Below the pieces are notes generated by a model that was not told the DNA's origin, made no database searches, and saw nothing but the letters and a program-made list of their open reading frames with translations. Shown here piece after piece: positions 16,357 to 26,718 of a stretch of 64,000 nucleotides of DNA. The DNA is from JBDTSW01 sp963758845 (GTDB lineage: Bacteria > Actinomycetota > Thermoleophilia > Solirubrobacterales > 70-9): the NCBI GenBank assembly GCA_963758845.1, contig CAVWWX010000001.1, positions 62,001 through 126,000 on the forward strand. The letters run 5' to 3'. Numbering within the stretch: position 1 is the stretch's first letter; every line of letters starts with the position of its first letter. A program made the position numbers and the translations under genes.

Positions 16357-18416
16357 GCTCGCCCGAGCCCTTCGAGGACATCGACACGCTGTGCGTGAAC
16401 ACGATCCGGACACTCTCGATCGACGCCATCCAGAAGGCGAACTCCGGGCATCCGGGCACGCCGATGGCGATGGCCCCGGTCGCCTACACCCTCTGGCAGC
16501 GGTTCCTGCGCTTCGACCCCTCCGACCCGATCTGGCCCAACCGTGACCGCTTCGTGCTGTCGGCCGGCCACGCGTCGATGCTTTTGTACGCCCTCCTGCA
16601 CCTCAGCCGGGTGCGGGCCGTCGACCCCGACTACGAGGTCGTCGGCCAGCCCTCGGTGAGCCTGGACGACATCAAGACCTTCCGCCAGCTCGACTCGAAG
16701 GCGGCGGGGCACCCCGAGTACCGCTGGACGTCGGGCGTCGAGTCGACGACCGGCCCACTGGGCCAGGGCATCGCGACCAGCGTGGGGATGGCGGTGGCCG
16801 GGCGCTGGCAGGCCCAGCACTTCAACCGGCCGGGGTTCCCGATGTTCGACTTCGACGTCTACGCGCTGTGCGGCGACGGCTGCCTGATGGAGGGGGTGTC
16901 GAGCGAGGCCGCCTCGTTCGCCGGCCACGAGCAGCTCGCGAACCTGTGCTGGATCTACGACAACAACCACATCACGATCGACGGCCGCACGGAGATCACG
17001 TACACGGACGACGTCGCCACGCGGTTCATGGGATACGACTGGAACGTGCTCCGGGTAGGGGACGCCAACGACCTGGATCTGCTGGCGAACGCGTTCGAGG
17101 CGTTCCGCGCCGAGGAGCGCCGCCCGACCCTGATCGTGGTCGACAGCCACATCGGCTACGGCTCGCCGCACAAGCAGGGCACCGCCGCCGCGCACGGCGA
17201 GCCGCTGGGCCCCGAGGAGGTCCGCGAGACCAAGCGCGCTTACGGCTGGCCCGAGGATGCCGAGTTCCTGGTGCCCGACGGCGTCTACGAGCACTTCGCG
17301 GCGGGGATCGGGGCGCGAGGCGAGAAGCTGCGCTCCGAGTGGGAGGGGCTCACGGACTCCTACCGGCGCGAGCACGACACGCTCGAGCGGCGGATCGGCA
17401 GGATGCAGCACCGCGAGCTTCCCGACGGGTGGGACAACGACATCCCCTCCTTCGACGCCGACCCGAAGGGCGTCGCCACCCGCAAGGCCTCGAACGCCGT
17501 TCTGAACGCGATCGCCCCACGGGTCCCGTGGCTGGTCGTGGGCTCGGCGGACCTGACCGGCTCGACCTCGGTCGAGCTGAGCTTCGACGGGGCCGAGGCG
17601 GTCGAGCCCGGGACGCCCGGCGGCAGGCAGCTCCACTACGGCATCCGCGAGCACGAGTCGGCGGCGATCTCGAACGGCCTCTCGCTCTCGAAGCTGCGCC
17701 CGGTGTGGTCGACGTACCTCGTCTTCTCCGACTACGCCCGGCCGGCCATCCGCCTGTCGGCCCTGATGGAGCTGCCGGTGATCCACGTCTTCACCCACGA
17801 CTCGATTGGGCTCGGCGAGGACGGCCCCACCCACCAGCCGGTCGAGCACCTGGCCTCGCTGCGGGCCATCCCCGGCCTGAACGTGATCCGCCCCTGCGAC
17901 GCGAACGAGGTCGCCGAGGCGTGGCGGGTGACCATGGAGCAGCATCACCAGCCCGTGGCGCTGGTTCTCACCCGCCAGGACGTGCCGGTGCTGGACCGCT
18001 CGCGCTACGCGCCCGCCGACGGCCTGCGCCGGGGCGGCTATGTGCTGGCCGACGCCGAGGGATCGGAGCCGCAGGTCATCCTGATCGCGACCGGCAGCGA
18101 GGTGGCCTTGGCCGTCGCGGCGCACGAGCAGCTCGTGGGCGAAGGGGTGGCATCGCGCGTGGTCAGCCTGCCCTCGTTCCACCTGTTCGACCAGCAGCCG
18201 CAGGACTACCGCGACTCGGTGCTGCCGCCGGGCGTGACCGCCCGGATCTCGATCGAGGAGGCGTCGACGCTGGGCTGGGACCGCTACGTGGGCCCCGGCG
18301 GCCGTACCATCGGTATGCACACCTTCGGGTCATCGGCTCCGCTCAAGGACGTGACCACGAAGTACGGGTTCACACCCGAGAAGGTCGTCGAGACCGCAAA
18401 GGAGCTGCTGGCATGA
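16353..18416 (+). CDS. tkt: Transketolase
   Basis: Thiamine-diphosphate enzyme transferring two-carbon units between sugar phosphates. 687 residues from ATG 16353. Visible: AIQKANSGHPGTPM near residues 24-37, SAGHASMLLYALLH, the ThDP/metal motif CGDGCLMEGVSSEAASFAGH near 175-190, and in the pyrimidine domain YGIREHESAAISNGL near 430 and DSIGLGEDGPTHQPVEHL near 485. The start overlaps the zwf stop and the end overlaps tal, each by four bases, showing a tightly coupled operon. Confidence 0.97.
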   Translation: MSSPEPFEDIDTLCVNTIRTLSIDAIQKANSGHPGTPMAMAPVAYTLWQRFLRFDPSDPIWPNRDRFVLSAGHASMLLYALLHLSRVRAVDPDYEVVGQPSVSLDDIKTFRQLDSKAAGHPEYRWTSGVESTTGPLGQGIATSVGMAVAGRWQAQHFNRPGFPMFDFDVYALCGDGCLMEGVSSEAASFAGHEQLANLCWIYDNNHITIDGRTEITYTDDVATRFMGYDWNVLRVGDANDLDLLANAFEAFRAEERRPTLIVVDSHIGYGSPHKQGTAAAHGEPLGPEEVRETKRAYGWPEDAEFLVPDGVYEHFAAGIGARGEKLRSEWEGLTDSYRREHDTLERRIGRMQHRELPDGWDNDIPSFDADPKGVATRKASNAVLNAIAPRVPWLVVGSADLTGSTSVELSFDGAEAVEPGTPGGRQLHYGIREHESAAISNGLSLSKLRPVWSTYLVFSDYARPAIRLSALMELPVIHVFTHDSIGLGEDGPTHQPVEHLASLRAIPGLNVIRPCDANEVAEAWRVTMEQHHQPVALVLTRQDVPVLDRSRYAPADGLRRGGYVLADAEGSEPQVILIATGSEVALAVAAHEQLVGEGVASRVVSLPSFHLFDQQPQDYRDSVLPPGVTARISIEEASTLGWDRYVGPGGRTIGMHTFGSSAPLKDVTTKYGFTPEKVVETAKELLA

Positions 18417-19474
18417 AGCCGACCGCAGAGCTGCACGAGCTGGGCCAGAGCCTGTGGGTGGACAACATCACCCGCACGATGCTCGACGACGGCACCCTCC
18501 AGGGTTACATCGACGAGCTGTCGCTGACCGGCCTGACCTCGAACCCGACGATCTTCGACAAGGCGATCGGCGCCGGCGACGCCTACGCCGAGCAGGTCGC
18601 CGAGCTCAGCGGGAAGGGGCTCGAGGGCGAGGCCCTGTTCTTCGAGCTGGCGATCACCGACCTGCGCCGCGCCGCCGGGATGTTCGACCCGGTCCACCAG
18701 CGCACCGACGGCCTCGACGGATGGGTCTCGCTGGAGGTCTCGCCCCTGCTCGCGGACGACGCCGATGCCACGATCGCCCAGGTGCGGGAGCTGCACGCCA
18801 AGGCCGGCGAGGGCGTCCTGATCAAGATCCCCGGCACCGAGGCCGGCCGGACAGCCATCGAGGAGTCGATCTTCGCCGGCATCCCGGTGAACGTGACGCT
18901 GCTGTTCTCCGCCGAGCACTACCTGGATGCCGCCGACGCTTACATGCGCGGCGTCGAGCGGCGGATCGAGGACGGCCTGGATCCGGCGGTGCCGTCGGTG
19001 GCATCGCTGTTCATCAGCCGCTGGGACGTCGCGGTCGGCGAGGAGGCCGGCGAGGAGCTGAAGAACAGGCTGGGGGTCGCCGTCGGCAAGCGGGCCTATC
19101 GGGCCTACCGCGAGCTGCTGGACTCGGATCGCTGGCAGCGCCTGGCCAACGAGGGCGCGCGGCCGCAGCGCCTGCTGTGGGCCAGCACGGGGACCAAGGA
19201 CCCCGACGCCTCCGACGTGCTCTACATCGAGGCGTTCGCCGCGCCGCTCACGGTCAACACGATGCCCGAGAAGACGCTGCTCGCGTTCGCCGACCACGGG
19301 GTGGTGGGCGAGCACATGCCGGCCGACGGCGGCGATTCGGACGCTGTGCTCGCCGCCTTCGCCGAGGCGGGGGTCGACGTGGACGCGCTGGCCGCCCGCC
19401 TCCAGCGCGAGGGCGCGCAGACCTTCGCCGACTCGTGGCGGGAGCTCCTGGAGACGATCGCCTCCGAGCGATGA
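18413..19474 (+). CDS. tal: Transaldolase
   Basis: Transfers dihydroxyacetone units in the non-oxidative pentose phosphate branch. 353 residues, the length of the actinobacterial/cyanobacterial single-domain type. Visible: GLTSNPTIFDKAI near residues 40-52 and the Schiff-base Lys138 in VLIKIPGTEAG; NVTLLFS and ASLFISRWD (family SxFxSR) follow. ATG overlaps the tkt TGA and its own TGA overlaps the pgi ATG. In many Actinobacteria opcA follows tal; here pgi does. Confidence 0.97.
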   Translation: MKPTAELHELGQSLWVDNITRTMLDDGTLQGYIDELSLTGLTSNPTIFDKAIGAGDAYAEQVAELSGKGLEGEALFFELAITDLRRAAGMFDPVHQRTDGLDGWVSLEVSPLLADDADATIAQVRELHAKAGEGVLIKIPGTEAGRTAIEESIFAGIPVNVTLLFSAEHYLDAADAYMRGVERRIEDGLDPAVPSVASLFISRWDVAVGEEAGEELKNRLGVAVGKRAYRAYRELLDSDRWQRLANEGARPQRLLWASTGTKDPDASDVLYIEAFAAPLTVNTMPEKTLLAFADHGVVGEHMPADGGDSDAVLAAFAEAGVDVDALAARLQREGAQTFADSWRELLETIASER

Positions 19475-21118
19475 GTGACCTGCGACAGCGCGCGGCGTGG
19501 CTCGCGCTGGAGCGCCATCACGCCGAGATCGCCCCGATTCACCTCCGGGAGCTCTTCGATTCCGACCCGGCTCGCGGCGAGCGGCTGACCGCCGACGCCG
19601 CCGGGCTGCACCTCGACTACTCCAAGAACCGGATCACGGACGAGACGCTGGAGCTGCTGCAGGCGCTGGCGCGCGAGTCCGACCTGGCGGAGCGCCGCGA
19701 GGCGATGTTCGCCGGCGAGCGGATCAACGTCTCGGAGGACCGCTCCGTGCTCCACGTCGCGCTGCGGATGCCGCGCGAGCGCTCGCTGGTCGTCGACGGC
19801 GTCGACGTCGTCAAGGAGGTCCACGAGGTGCTGGACCGGATGTCCGCCTTCTGCGAGCGGGTCCGTGGCGGCGAGTGGCGTGGGCATACCGGCCTGCCGA
19901 TCCGCAACGTGGTCAACATCGGCATCGGCGGCTCGGACCTGGGGCCGGTCATGGCGCACGAGGCCCTGCGCCACTACTCGCGGCGCGAGATGACCTTCCG
20001 CTTCGTCTCCAACGTCGACGGAACCGACTTCGCCGAGGCGACCCGCGACCTCGACCCCGCCGAGACGATGTTCGTGATCTCGTCGAAGACGTTCACGACG
20101 CTCGAGACGATGACCAACGCGGCCACGGCCAGGGAGTGGTCGCTGAACGCGCTGGGCGACCACGAGGCCGTCGCGAAGCACTTCGTCGCCGTCTCGACCA
20201 ACGCCGAGGGCGTCCGCGAGTTCGGGATCGACACCGACAACATGTTCGGCTTCTGGGAGTGGGTCGGGGGGCGCTACTCGATGGATTCGGCGATCGGGCT
20301 GTCGACCATGCTCGCGATCGGCCCTGAGCGGTTCGGCGAGATGCTCGCGGGCTTCCACGCGCTGGACGAGCATTTCCGCGAGGCCCCGGCGGCGGCCAAC
20401 CTGCCGGTCCTGATGGGCCTGCTCGCGGTCTGGTACGGCGGGTTCTTCGGGGCCCAGACGCAGGGCGTCTTTCCCTACGACCGCTATCTGCTGCGCTTCC
20501 CCGCCTATCTCCAGCAGCTCGACGATGGAGTCGAACGGCAAGCACGTCACCCTCGACGGCGCCCGCGTGGACTACGACACCGGGGCCATCTACTGGGGCG
20601 AGCCGGGGACCAACGGGCAGCACTCCTTCTACCAGCTGATCCACCAGGGGACCCGGCTGATCCCGTGCGACTTCATCGGCTTCATGCGCTCGCTCAACCC
20701 GCTGGGCACGCACCACGACCTGCTGCTCTCGAACGTGTTCGCGCAGGCCGAGGCGCTGGCCTTTGGCCGCACGGCCGAGGAGGTCCGCGCCGAGGGGTCG
20801 CCCGAGGCCGTGGTGCCGCACCGGGTGATGGAGGGCAACCGGCCCTCGAACACGATCCTGGCCGACCGGCTCACCCCCGCGACGCTTGGCAGCCTGGTGG
20901 CCCTGTACGAGCACAGCGTCTTCACCCAGGGGGTGATCTGGGGGATCGACTCGTTCGACCAGTGGGGGGTCGAGCTGGGCAAGGCGCTCGCCAAGCGGAT
21001 CGTCCCGGAGCTCCAGGACGCCGGCGAGCCCGACCTCGCTCACGACGGCTCGACCAACGCGCTGATCCGCCGATACCGCGCGGCGCGCGCGCAGGACGGA
21101 CACCCCCGTGACGGCTGA
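19471..21118 (+). CDS. pgi: Glucose-6-phosphate isomerase (one frameshift)
   Basis: Interconverts glucose 6-phosphate and fructose 6-phosphate, joining glycolysis to the pathway here. Motifs: VNIGIGGSDLGPVMAHEAL near residues 150-168, VISSKTFTTLET near 208, FGFWEWVGGRYS near 261 (PGI signature), and in the second part HSFYQLIHQGT and GIDSFDQWGVELGK (second signature). The frame must shift by one base at about 20524, where CTCGACGATGGAG should read CTCGACATGGAG (Leu-Asp-Met-Glu). With that extra G removed the product is 548 residues, normal for Pgi. Likely a sequence error, as both parts are conserved. Confidence 0.93.
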
Positions 21119-21782
21119 CGGCGCGCGCGCCGTCCTCTTCGACATCGACGGCACGCTGATCCGCAGCGGCGGGGCGAGCGACCGCTCGTGGCAGCGCGCC
21201 TTCGCCGAGCTCGAGGGGGTGGACGTCGACATCAGGGCGACGACGGGCCGCGGGCTGCCCGACCCGGAAGTGGGGCGCCAGGCGTTCCACGCCGTGCGGG
21301 GCCGCGACCCGAGCGCCGAGGAGCTCGGGCGGCTGATGGAGCGGCGCCTTCACTACCTGCCCGAGGAGGTCGAGCGCGCGGAGCGCTATCGCGTGCTGGA
21401 CGGGGCCGAGGACCTGCTCGAGAGGCTGATCGACAGGGGATACCTGCTGGGGCTGACAACCGGCAACGTCGAGCCGGCGGCCCATATCAAGCTCGCCCGC
21501 GCCGGGCTCAACCGGTTCTTCAGCTTCGGGGGGTACGGCTCGGACTCGAGCGATCGCACCGAGCTCACGCGCACGGCCATCGAGCGGGGCTCGACGGTGG
21601 CCGGGACCGCGCTCGAGCCGGCGTCGCTGCGGTCGGTGGGGGACACCCCGCGCGACATCGAGGCCGGCCACGGAGCCGGGATCCGGGTCATCGGCGTCGC
21701 CACCGGCGACTTCACGGTCGACCAGCTGGCCGACGCGGGGGCGGACTGGGCGATCGCATCGCTCCGGGACTTCCCGGAATAA
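21108..21782 (+). CDS. HAD-family phosphatase (phosphoglycolate phosphatase-like)
   Basis: 224 residues from GTG 21108, overlapping pgi by 11 bases. The HAD motifs are in order: I, VLFDIDGTLI with nucleophile Asp12; II, LTTGN near 118-122; III/IV, SVGDTPRDIEAGHGAG near 184-199. A helical cap domain lies between motifs I and II, the layout of the Gph/beta-phosphoglucomutase group. The substrate is likely a sugar or glycolate phosphate, judging by the operon, but cannot be fixed. Confidence 0.88.
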   Translation: MTADGARAVLFDIDGTLIRSGGASDRSWQRAFAELEGVDVDIRATTGRGLPDPEVGRQAFHAVRGRDPSAEELGRLMERRLHYLPEEVERAERYRVLDGAEDLLERLIDRGYLLGLTTGNVEPAAHIKLARAGLNRFFSFGGYGSDSSDRTELTRTAIERGSTVAGTALEPASLRSVGDTPRDIEAGHGAGIRVIGVATGDFTVDQLADAGADWAIASLRDFPE

Positions 21783-21792
21783 GGTCCTCGCG

Positions 21793-23649
21793 ATGGAGCA
21801 TCCGGCGAAGAGCCCCTTCCCGCCGATCCAGGAGTACGCGTTCCTCTCCGACTGCGAGTCGTGCGCCCTGGTGGCGCCGGACGGCGCCGTCGAGTGGCTG
21901 TGCCTGCCGCGGCCGGACTCGCCCAGCGTGTTCGGGGCGATGCTGGACCGCGCCGCTGGGACGTTCCGGCTGGCGCCCGAGGACGTCGTGGTCCCCAGCC
22001 AGCGCCGCTACTTGCCCGGCACGCTCATCCTCGAGACCACCTGGCAGACGCCGTCGGGCTGGCTCGTCGTCCACGACTGCCTGGTGATGCAGCAATGGAC
22101 TGACGGTCCCCGGCCCGAGCATTACCGCCGCGCGCCGGCGGACTTCCTCGCCGAGGGAGCGCTGGTCCGCACCGCGACCTGCATCGAGGGGCAGGTCGAG
22201 CTGGCGATGACCTGCCTGCCGGTGTTCGACTACGGGCGCAGCCCGTGCGGCTGGGCCTACAGCGGGGACGGCTACGGCGAGGCGGTGGCCACGCCCGAGG
22301 GGATCGAGGCACGGATGCGCCTGACTAGCAACATCCGGCTGGGACTGGCCGGGCAGCGCGCCTACGGGCACACCCTTCTGCACGAGGACGAGTCGGTCTT
22401 CGTCGCGGCCTCGTGGAACGGCGACGGCCCGACCGACCTCGACGGCGCCTTCCGGCGGGGCAAGGCGACGGCCAGGTTCTGGCGCGAGTGGCTGAAGGAT
22501 GGCGACTTCCCGGATCACCCCTGGCGGCCGTACCTGGAGCGAAGCGCAGTGGCGCTGAAGGGCCTGAGCTACGCGCCGACGGGCGCCGTCCTGGCGGCCG
22601 CAACGACGTCTCTCCCGGAGACCCCGGGAGGCGAGCGAAACTGGGACTACCGCTACAGCTGGGTGCGGGACTCCTCGTTCATGCTCTGGGCGTTGTTCAC
22701 GCTGGGCTTCGAATGGGAGGCCTACGAGTACTTCGCGTTCCTGACCGAGTCGGTGGCCGCCGGCCCGCTTCAGGTCATGTACGGGATCGACGGCGAGCGC
22801 GAGCTGGCCGAGTCCACCCTGGACCACCTGTCCGGGTACGGCGGCGCCCGTCCGGTGCGCATCGGCAACGGTGCCTACCGCCAGCAGCAGCACGACGTGT
22901 GGGGGATGCTGGTCGACTCGATCGCCGTGCACTCGCGGCAGGCCCGCTCGGAGGAGCTGCCCCCCACCACATGGGAGCTGATCGCCTCCTTCGTGGACGA
23001 CGCGGCCGAGAACTGGCGCAAGCCCGACCGTGGGATCTGGGAGGTGCGGGGCGAGCCCAAGCACTTCACGGCCTCGAAGGTCATGTGCTGGGTTGCGCTC
23101 GACCGTGGGGTCAAGCTCGCCGAGTTCCGCCACGACGCCAGGGCCGAGAGCTGGCGCGCCGTCGCCGGCGAGATCCGCGACGAGGTGTGCGAGCGCGGCG
23201 TCGACGAGCGCGGGGTCTTCGTGCAGCACTACGACACCGCCGACCTGGACGCGTCGCTGCTCCTGTTGCCGCTGATGGGCTTCCTGCCCGCCGACGACGA
23301 GCGGATCGTCAGCACGGTCCTGGCGATCGCCGAGGAGCTGACCGAGCACGGCCTGGTGCTTCGCTACCGCGTCCAGCACACCGACGACGGGCTGAGCGGC
23401 GAGGAGGGCACGTTCACGATCTGCTCGTTCTGGCTGGTGTCCGCCCTGACGCTGATCGGCGAGGTGGGCCGCGCCCGCGACCTGTGCGAGAAGCTCCTCT
23501 CGCTCGCGGGCCCGCTGCGCCTGTACGCCGAGGAGCTCGACGCGACCAGCGGGCGCCATCAGGGCAACTTCCCGCAGGCGTTCACGCATCTCTCGCAGAT
23601 CAACGCTTTGATGGGCCTGATCAAGGCCGAACAGGAGGAGGAAGGATGA
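21793..23649 (+). CDS. GH15 glycoside hydrolase (trehalase/glucoamylase family)
   Basis: 618 residues, cytosolic (no signal peptide). An N-terminal beta-sandwich starts QEYAFLSDCESCALVAPDGA, a hallmark of the GH15 group that includes actinobacterial trehalase. The catalytic (alpha/alpha)6 barrel has NWDYRYSWVRDSSFMLWAL near residues 280-298 and the second acid region EEGTFTICSFWLVSAL near 535-550, followed by GNFPQAFTHLSQINAL. It probably releases glucose from trehalose or a short alpha-glucan. The glucokinase gene overlaps its end, so glucose would be phosphorylated at once. Confidence 0.9.
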   Translation: MEHPAKSPFPPIQEYAFLSDCESCALVAPDGAVEWLCLPRPDSPSVFGAMLDRAAGTFRLAPEDVVVPSQRRYLPGTLILETTWQTPSGWLVVHDCLVMQQWTDGPRPEHYRRAPADFLAEGALVRTATCIEGQVELAMTCLPVFDYGRSPCGWAYSGDGYGEAVATPEGIEARMRLTSNIRLGLAGQRAYGHTLLHEDESVFVAASWNGDGPTDLDGAFRRGKATARFWREWLKDGDFPDHPWRPYLERSAVALKGLSYAPTGAVLAAATTSLPETPGGERNWDYRYSWVRDSSFMLWALFTLGFEWEAYEYFAFLTESVAAGPLQVMYGIDGERELAESTLDHLSGYGGARPVRIGNGAYRQQQHDVWGMLVDSIAVHSRQARSEELPPTTWELIASFVDDAAENWRKPDRGIWEVRGEPKHFTASKVMCWVALDRGVKLAEFRHDARAESWRAVAGEIRDEVCERGVDERGVFVQHYDTADLDASLLLLPLMGFLPADDERIVSTVLAIAEELTEHGLVLRYRVQHTDDGLSGEEGTFTICSFWLVSALTLIGEVGRARDLCEKLLSLAGPLRLYAEELDATSGRHQGNFPQAFTHLSQINALMGLIKAEQEEEG

Positions 23650-24611
23650 AGGCCAGAGGGGGAATCGACCTGGGCGGCACCAAGATCCAGACGGCCGTGG
23701 TCGACGGGCGCAACCAGGTCCGCGGCGAGGCGCGCCACCCGACTCCCCGCAAGGGAGGGCCCGAGGCTGTCGCCGAGGCGATGGCCGAGGCGATGGCCGA
23801 GGCGGCCGCGGCCGCGGGGGTCAAGACGGGGGCGCTGGTCGGCGTCGGGGTCGGCTCGCCGGGCCTGGTCGACTCGCGGGCGGGGACGGTGACGGGCGCC
23901 GGCAACCTACCCGGCTGGAAGGGCACGTTCGCCATCGGGCCCGCGCTTTCGGCGGCCCTGGGCGCCCCGGTCCACCTCGGCAACGACGTCCAGGTGGCGA
24001 CCGACGCCGAGTACGCGCTGGGCGCCGCGCGCGAGTTCTCCTCGCTCCTCGGCGTGTTCTGGGGCACCGGGGTGGGCGGGGGCATCATCTTGGACGGCAA
24101 GCCGTGGGTCGGCCGCGGCGGCGCCGCCGAGATCGGCCACGTCGTCGTCAAGCAGGGCGGCGCGCACTGCCCGTGCGGGCGGCGCGGCTGCATGGAGGCC
24201 TACGCCGGGCGCGGAGCCATGGAGGCGCGCGCCCGCAAGCTGCACGAGGACGGCGAGAAGACCGACCTCTTCAAGCTGATGAAGCACCACGACCGCGACC
24301 GGCTGACAAGCGGCATCTGGTCACGTGCCCTGGAGCGCGACGACGAGATGGCGACCGAGCTGATCGACCGGGCGATCGCCGCGATCGGGGCCGGCGTCGC
24401 CTCGACGATGAACATCCTGGACGTGGAGGCGGTGGTGATCGGCGGCGGCATGGGCGTCCGCTTCGGCGAGGAGGGCGCCAAGCGGATCGAGAAGGCGATG
24501 ATGCCCCACCTGTTCGCCGACGAGCGCCCGCCCGCGGTGCGGGTAGCGGCGCTGGGCGACCTGGGCGGGGCGATCGGGGCGGCGCTCCTGGCGAAGCCGG
24601 ACGCGCGGTGA
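23646..24611 (+). CDS. ROK-family glucokinase
   Basis: Phosphorylates glucose with ATP (or polyphosphate). 321 residues with the N-terminal phosphate motif GGIDLGGTKIQTAVVD at residues 5-20, HLGNDVQVATDAEY near 110, and the ROK signature with zinc cluster: EIGHVVVKQGGAHCPCGRRGCMEAYAG in split form near residues 160-185 (His plus three Cys). The ATG overlaps the GH15 stop by four bases and the TGA overlaps the next GTG. The context strongly suggests glucose as substrate. Confidence 0.92.
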   Translation: MKARGGIDLGGTKIQTAVVDGRNQVRGEARHPTPRKGGPEAVAEAMAEAMAEAAAAAGVKTGALVGVGVGSPGLVDSRAGTVTGAGNLPGWKGTFAIGPALSAALGAPVHLGNDVQVATDAEYALGAAREFSSLLGVFWGTGVGGGIILDGKPWVGRGGAAEIGHVVVKQGGAHCPCGRRGCMEAYAGRGAMEARARKLHEDGEKTDLFKLMKHHDRDRLTSGIWSRALERDDEMATELIDRAIAAIGAGVASTMNILDVEAVVIGGGMGVRFGEEGAKRIEKAMMPHLFADERPPAVRVAALGDLGGAIGAALLAKPDAR

Positions 24612-25012
24612 CCGAGCGCACGATCCGCGTCGTCCTCGGCCTGCTTGGCCTGTACCACCTGCTCACCGGCCTGCTGGCCCTGTTCGCGCCGGGCACGTTC
24701 TTCGAGCAGATCGGCCGCTACGGCGCCGAGAACCTCCACTACGTGGGCGACGTCGGGGCGTTCACCGCCGCCTACGGGATCGCGCTGCTCCTGGCCGTCG
24801 GCCGGCGCTCGTGGTGGGTGCCGATGCTCGCGCTCGGGGCCATCTGGTACGGGCTTCACGCGTTCAACCACCTGTTCGACACCGACGAGGCGCGCAGCGA
24901 CGCCCGCGGCTGGGCCGACACCGTGCTGCTGGCGGCGGGCGCAGCTGCCCTCGCCTGGCTGGCGGCCCAGGCCGCCCGGATGGACCCGAGCCGCGCCAGG
25001 CGGAGCGGCTGA
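24608..25012 (+). CDS. Four-helix membrane protein (DUF4345-like)
   Basis: 134 residues with four hydrophobic segments at about 6-26, 45-64, 66-86 and 101-121. It begins TIRVVLGLLGLYHLLTGLLA and contains YGIALLLAVGRRSWWVP. The pattern resembles small DUF4345/DoxX-like membrane proteins, a weak assignment. GTG at 24608 overlaps the glucokinase stop as GTGA. Confidence 0.6.
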   Translation: MTERTIRVVLGLLGLYHLLTGLLALFAPGTFFEQIGRYGAENLHYVGDVGAFTAAYGIALLLAVGRRSWWVPMLALGAIWYGLHAFNHLFDTDEARSDARGWADTVLLAAGAAALAWLAAQAARMDPSRARRSG

Positions 25013-25028
25013 AGGGGATGTCGCGCGC

Positions 25029-25967
25029 GTGAGCCGGGTCTTCGTCGCCGGCGCCTCGGGCGTGATCGGCCGGCCGCTGGTGGCGCAGCTGGTCGCGGCC
25101 GGGCACGAGGTGACGGGGATGACCCGCAGAGGAGAGCGGGCGAAGGCGATCGAAGCCGCCGGCGCCACCGGGGTCGTCTGCGACGCGTTCGACGCCATCG
25201 CGCTCGAGCGGGCCATGGGCGAGGCCCGTCCCGAGGTGGTCGTGCACCAGCTGACCGCGCTCCCGCAGGCGCTCGACCTGTCCAAGCCCGACGTGTACAC
25301 CCAGACGAACCGGATCCGCACGGTGGGGACCCGAAACCTGATCGCGGCCGCCACCGCGGCCAAGGCAGGGCGCATGGTCGCCCAGAGCATCTCGTTCCTG
25401 TACGCGCCCACCGGGGACTGGGTCAAGGCCGAGGACGAGGCGACGATCGAGAACGCGCCCGGGCACTTCGGCCAGGCGGTGGACGCGATGCTGGACGCCG
25501 AGCGCCAGGTCACGCAGGCCGGCGGGCTCGACGGGCTGGTGCTGCGCTACGGCTTCTTCTACGGGCCTGGCACGGCGTACTCGCGCGACGGCCACATGGC
25601 CGCCGAGGCCCGCCGGCGCCGGCTGCCGGTGGTCGGCAGGGGACAGGGGATGTCGTCCTTCATCCACGTCGACGACGCCGCGGCGGCGACGGTCGCGGCG
25701 TGCGAGCGCGGCGCGCCGGGCATCTACAACATCGTCGACGACGAGCCCGCCCGGCTGCGCGACTGGGCGCCGGCCTTCGCCCAAGCGGTCGGCGCCCCGC
25801 GGCCGTTGCGGTTGCCGGTCTGGCTCGCCAAGCTGGTCGCCGGCCGCGACCTGGTGGCCCTGGCGGCGACCAGCCGCGGGGGCTCGAACGCGAAGGCCAA
25901 GGCCGCTCTGGGCTGGGCGCCCGGGATCCCCAGCTGGCGAGACGGGTTTCGCGAGGCCCTCGCGTAG
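25029..25967 (+). CDS. NAD-dependent epimerase/dehydratase (extended SDR)
   Basis: 312 residues from GTG 25029. The Rossmann motif VFVAGASGVIGRPLV is at residues 4-18. An active-site Tyr-x-x-x-Lys is not obvious: the region reads SISFLYAPTGDWVKAEDE, with Tyr and a Lys spaced differently. IHVDDAAAATVAA near residue 217 is the usual nucleotide-sugar epimerase segment. It resembles the NAD(P)-binding oxidoreductases often annotated as nucleoside-diphosphate-sugar epimerases; the substrate is unknown. Confidence 0.82.
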   Translation: MSRVFVAGASGVIGRPLVAQLVAAGHEVTGMTRRGERAKAIEAAGATGVVCDAFDAIALERAMGEARPEVVVHQLTALPQALDLSKPDVYTQTNRIRTVGTRNLIAAATAAKAGRMVAQSISFLYAPTGDWVKAEDEATIENAPGHFGQAVDAMLDAERQVTQAGGLDGLVLRYGFFYGPGTAYSRDGHMAAEARRRRLPVVGRGQGMSSFIHVDDAAAATVAACERGAPGIYNIVDDEPARLRDWAPAFAQAVGAPRPLRLPVWLAKLVAGRDLVALAATSRGGSNAKAKAALGWAPGIPSWRDGFREALA

Positions 25968-26009
25968 GCTAGTAAGCGACTTCACAGCAACCCCGAAGAA
26001 GGAGCACCG

Positions 26010-26615
<606 letters not shown>

Positions 26616-26656
26616 CGCCGGCGCAGAGCGGACGGGGCCCATCCCGGGCTCCGCTT

Positions 26657-26691
26657 GGCCTGCCGCGCCTGTAAGGTACGCGCGGCAGGCC
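26657..26691. promoter_or_regulatory. Perfect 12-bp inverted repeat downstream of sod
   Basis: GGCCTGCCGCGC (26657-26668) and GCGCGGCAGGCC (26680-26691) flank an 11-base centre CTGTAAGGTAC. It lies 42 bases after the sod stop and 27 bases before the beta-helix gene. There is no T-run. It could end sod transcription, or act as an operator; TAAGGT in its centre could be a -10 for the beta-helix gene. Confidence 0.6.
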
Positions 26692-26718
26692 ATTGAATCG
26701 AGCAAGGGGAGGGTCGGC

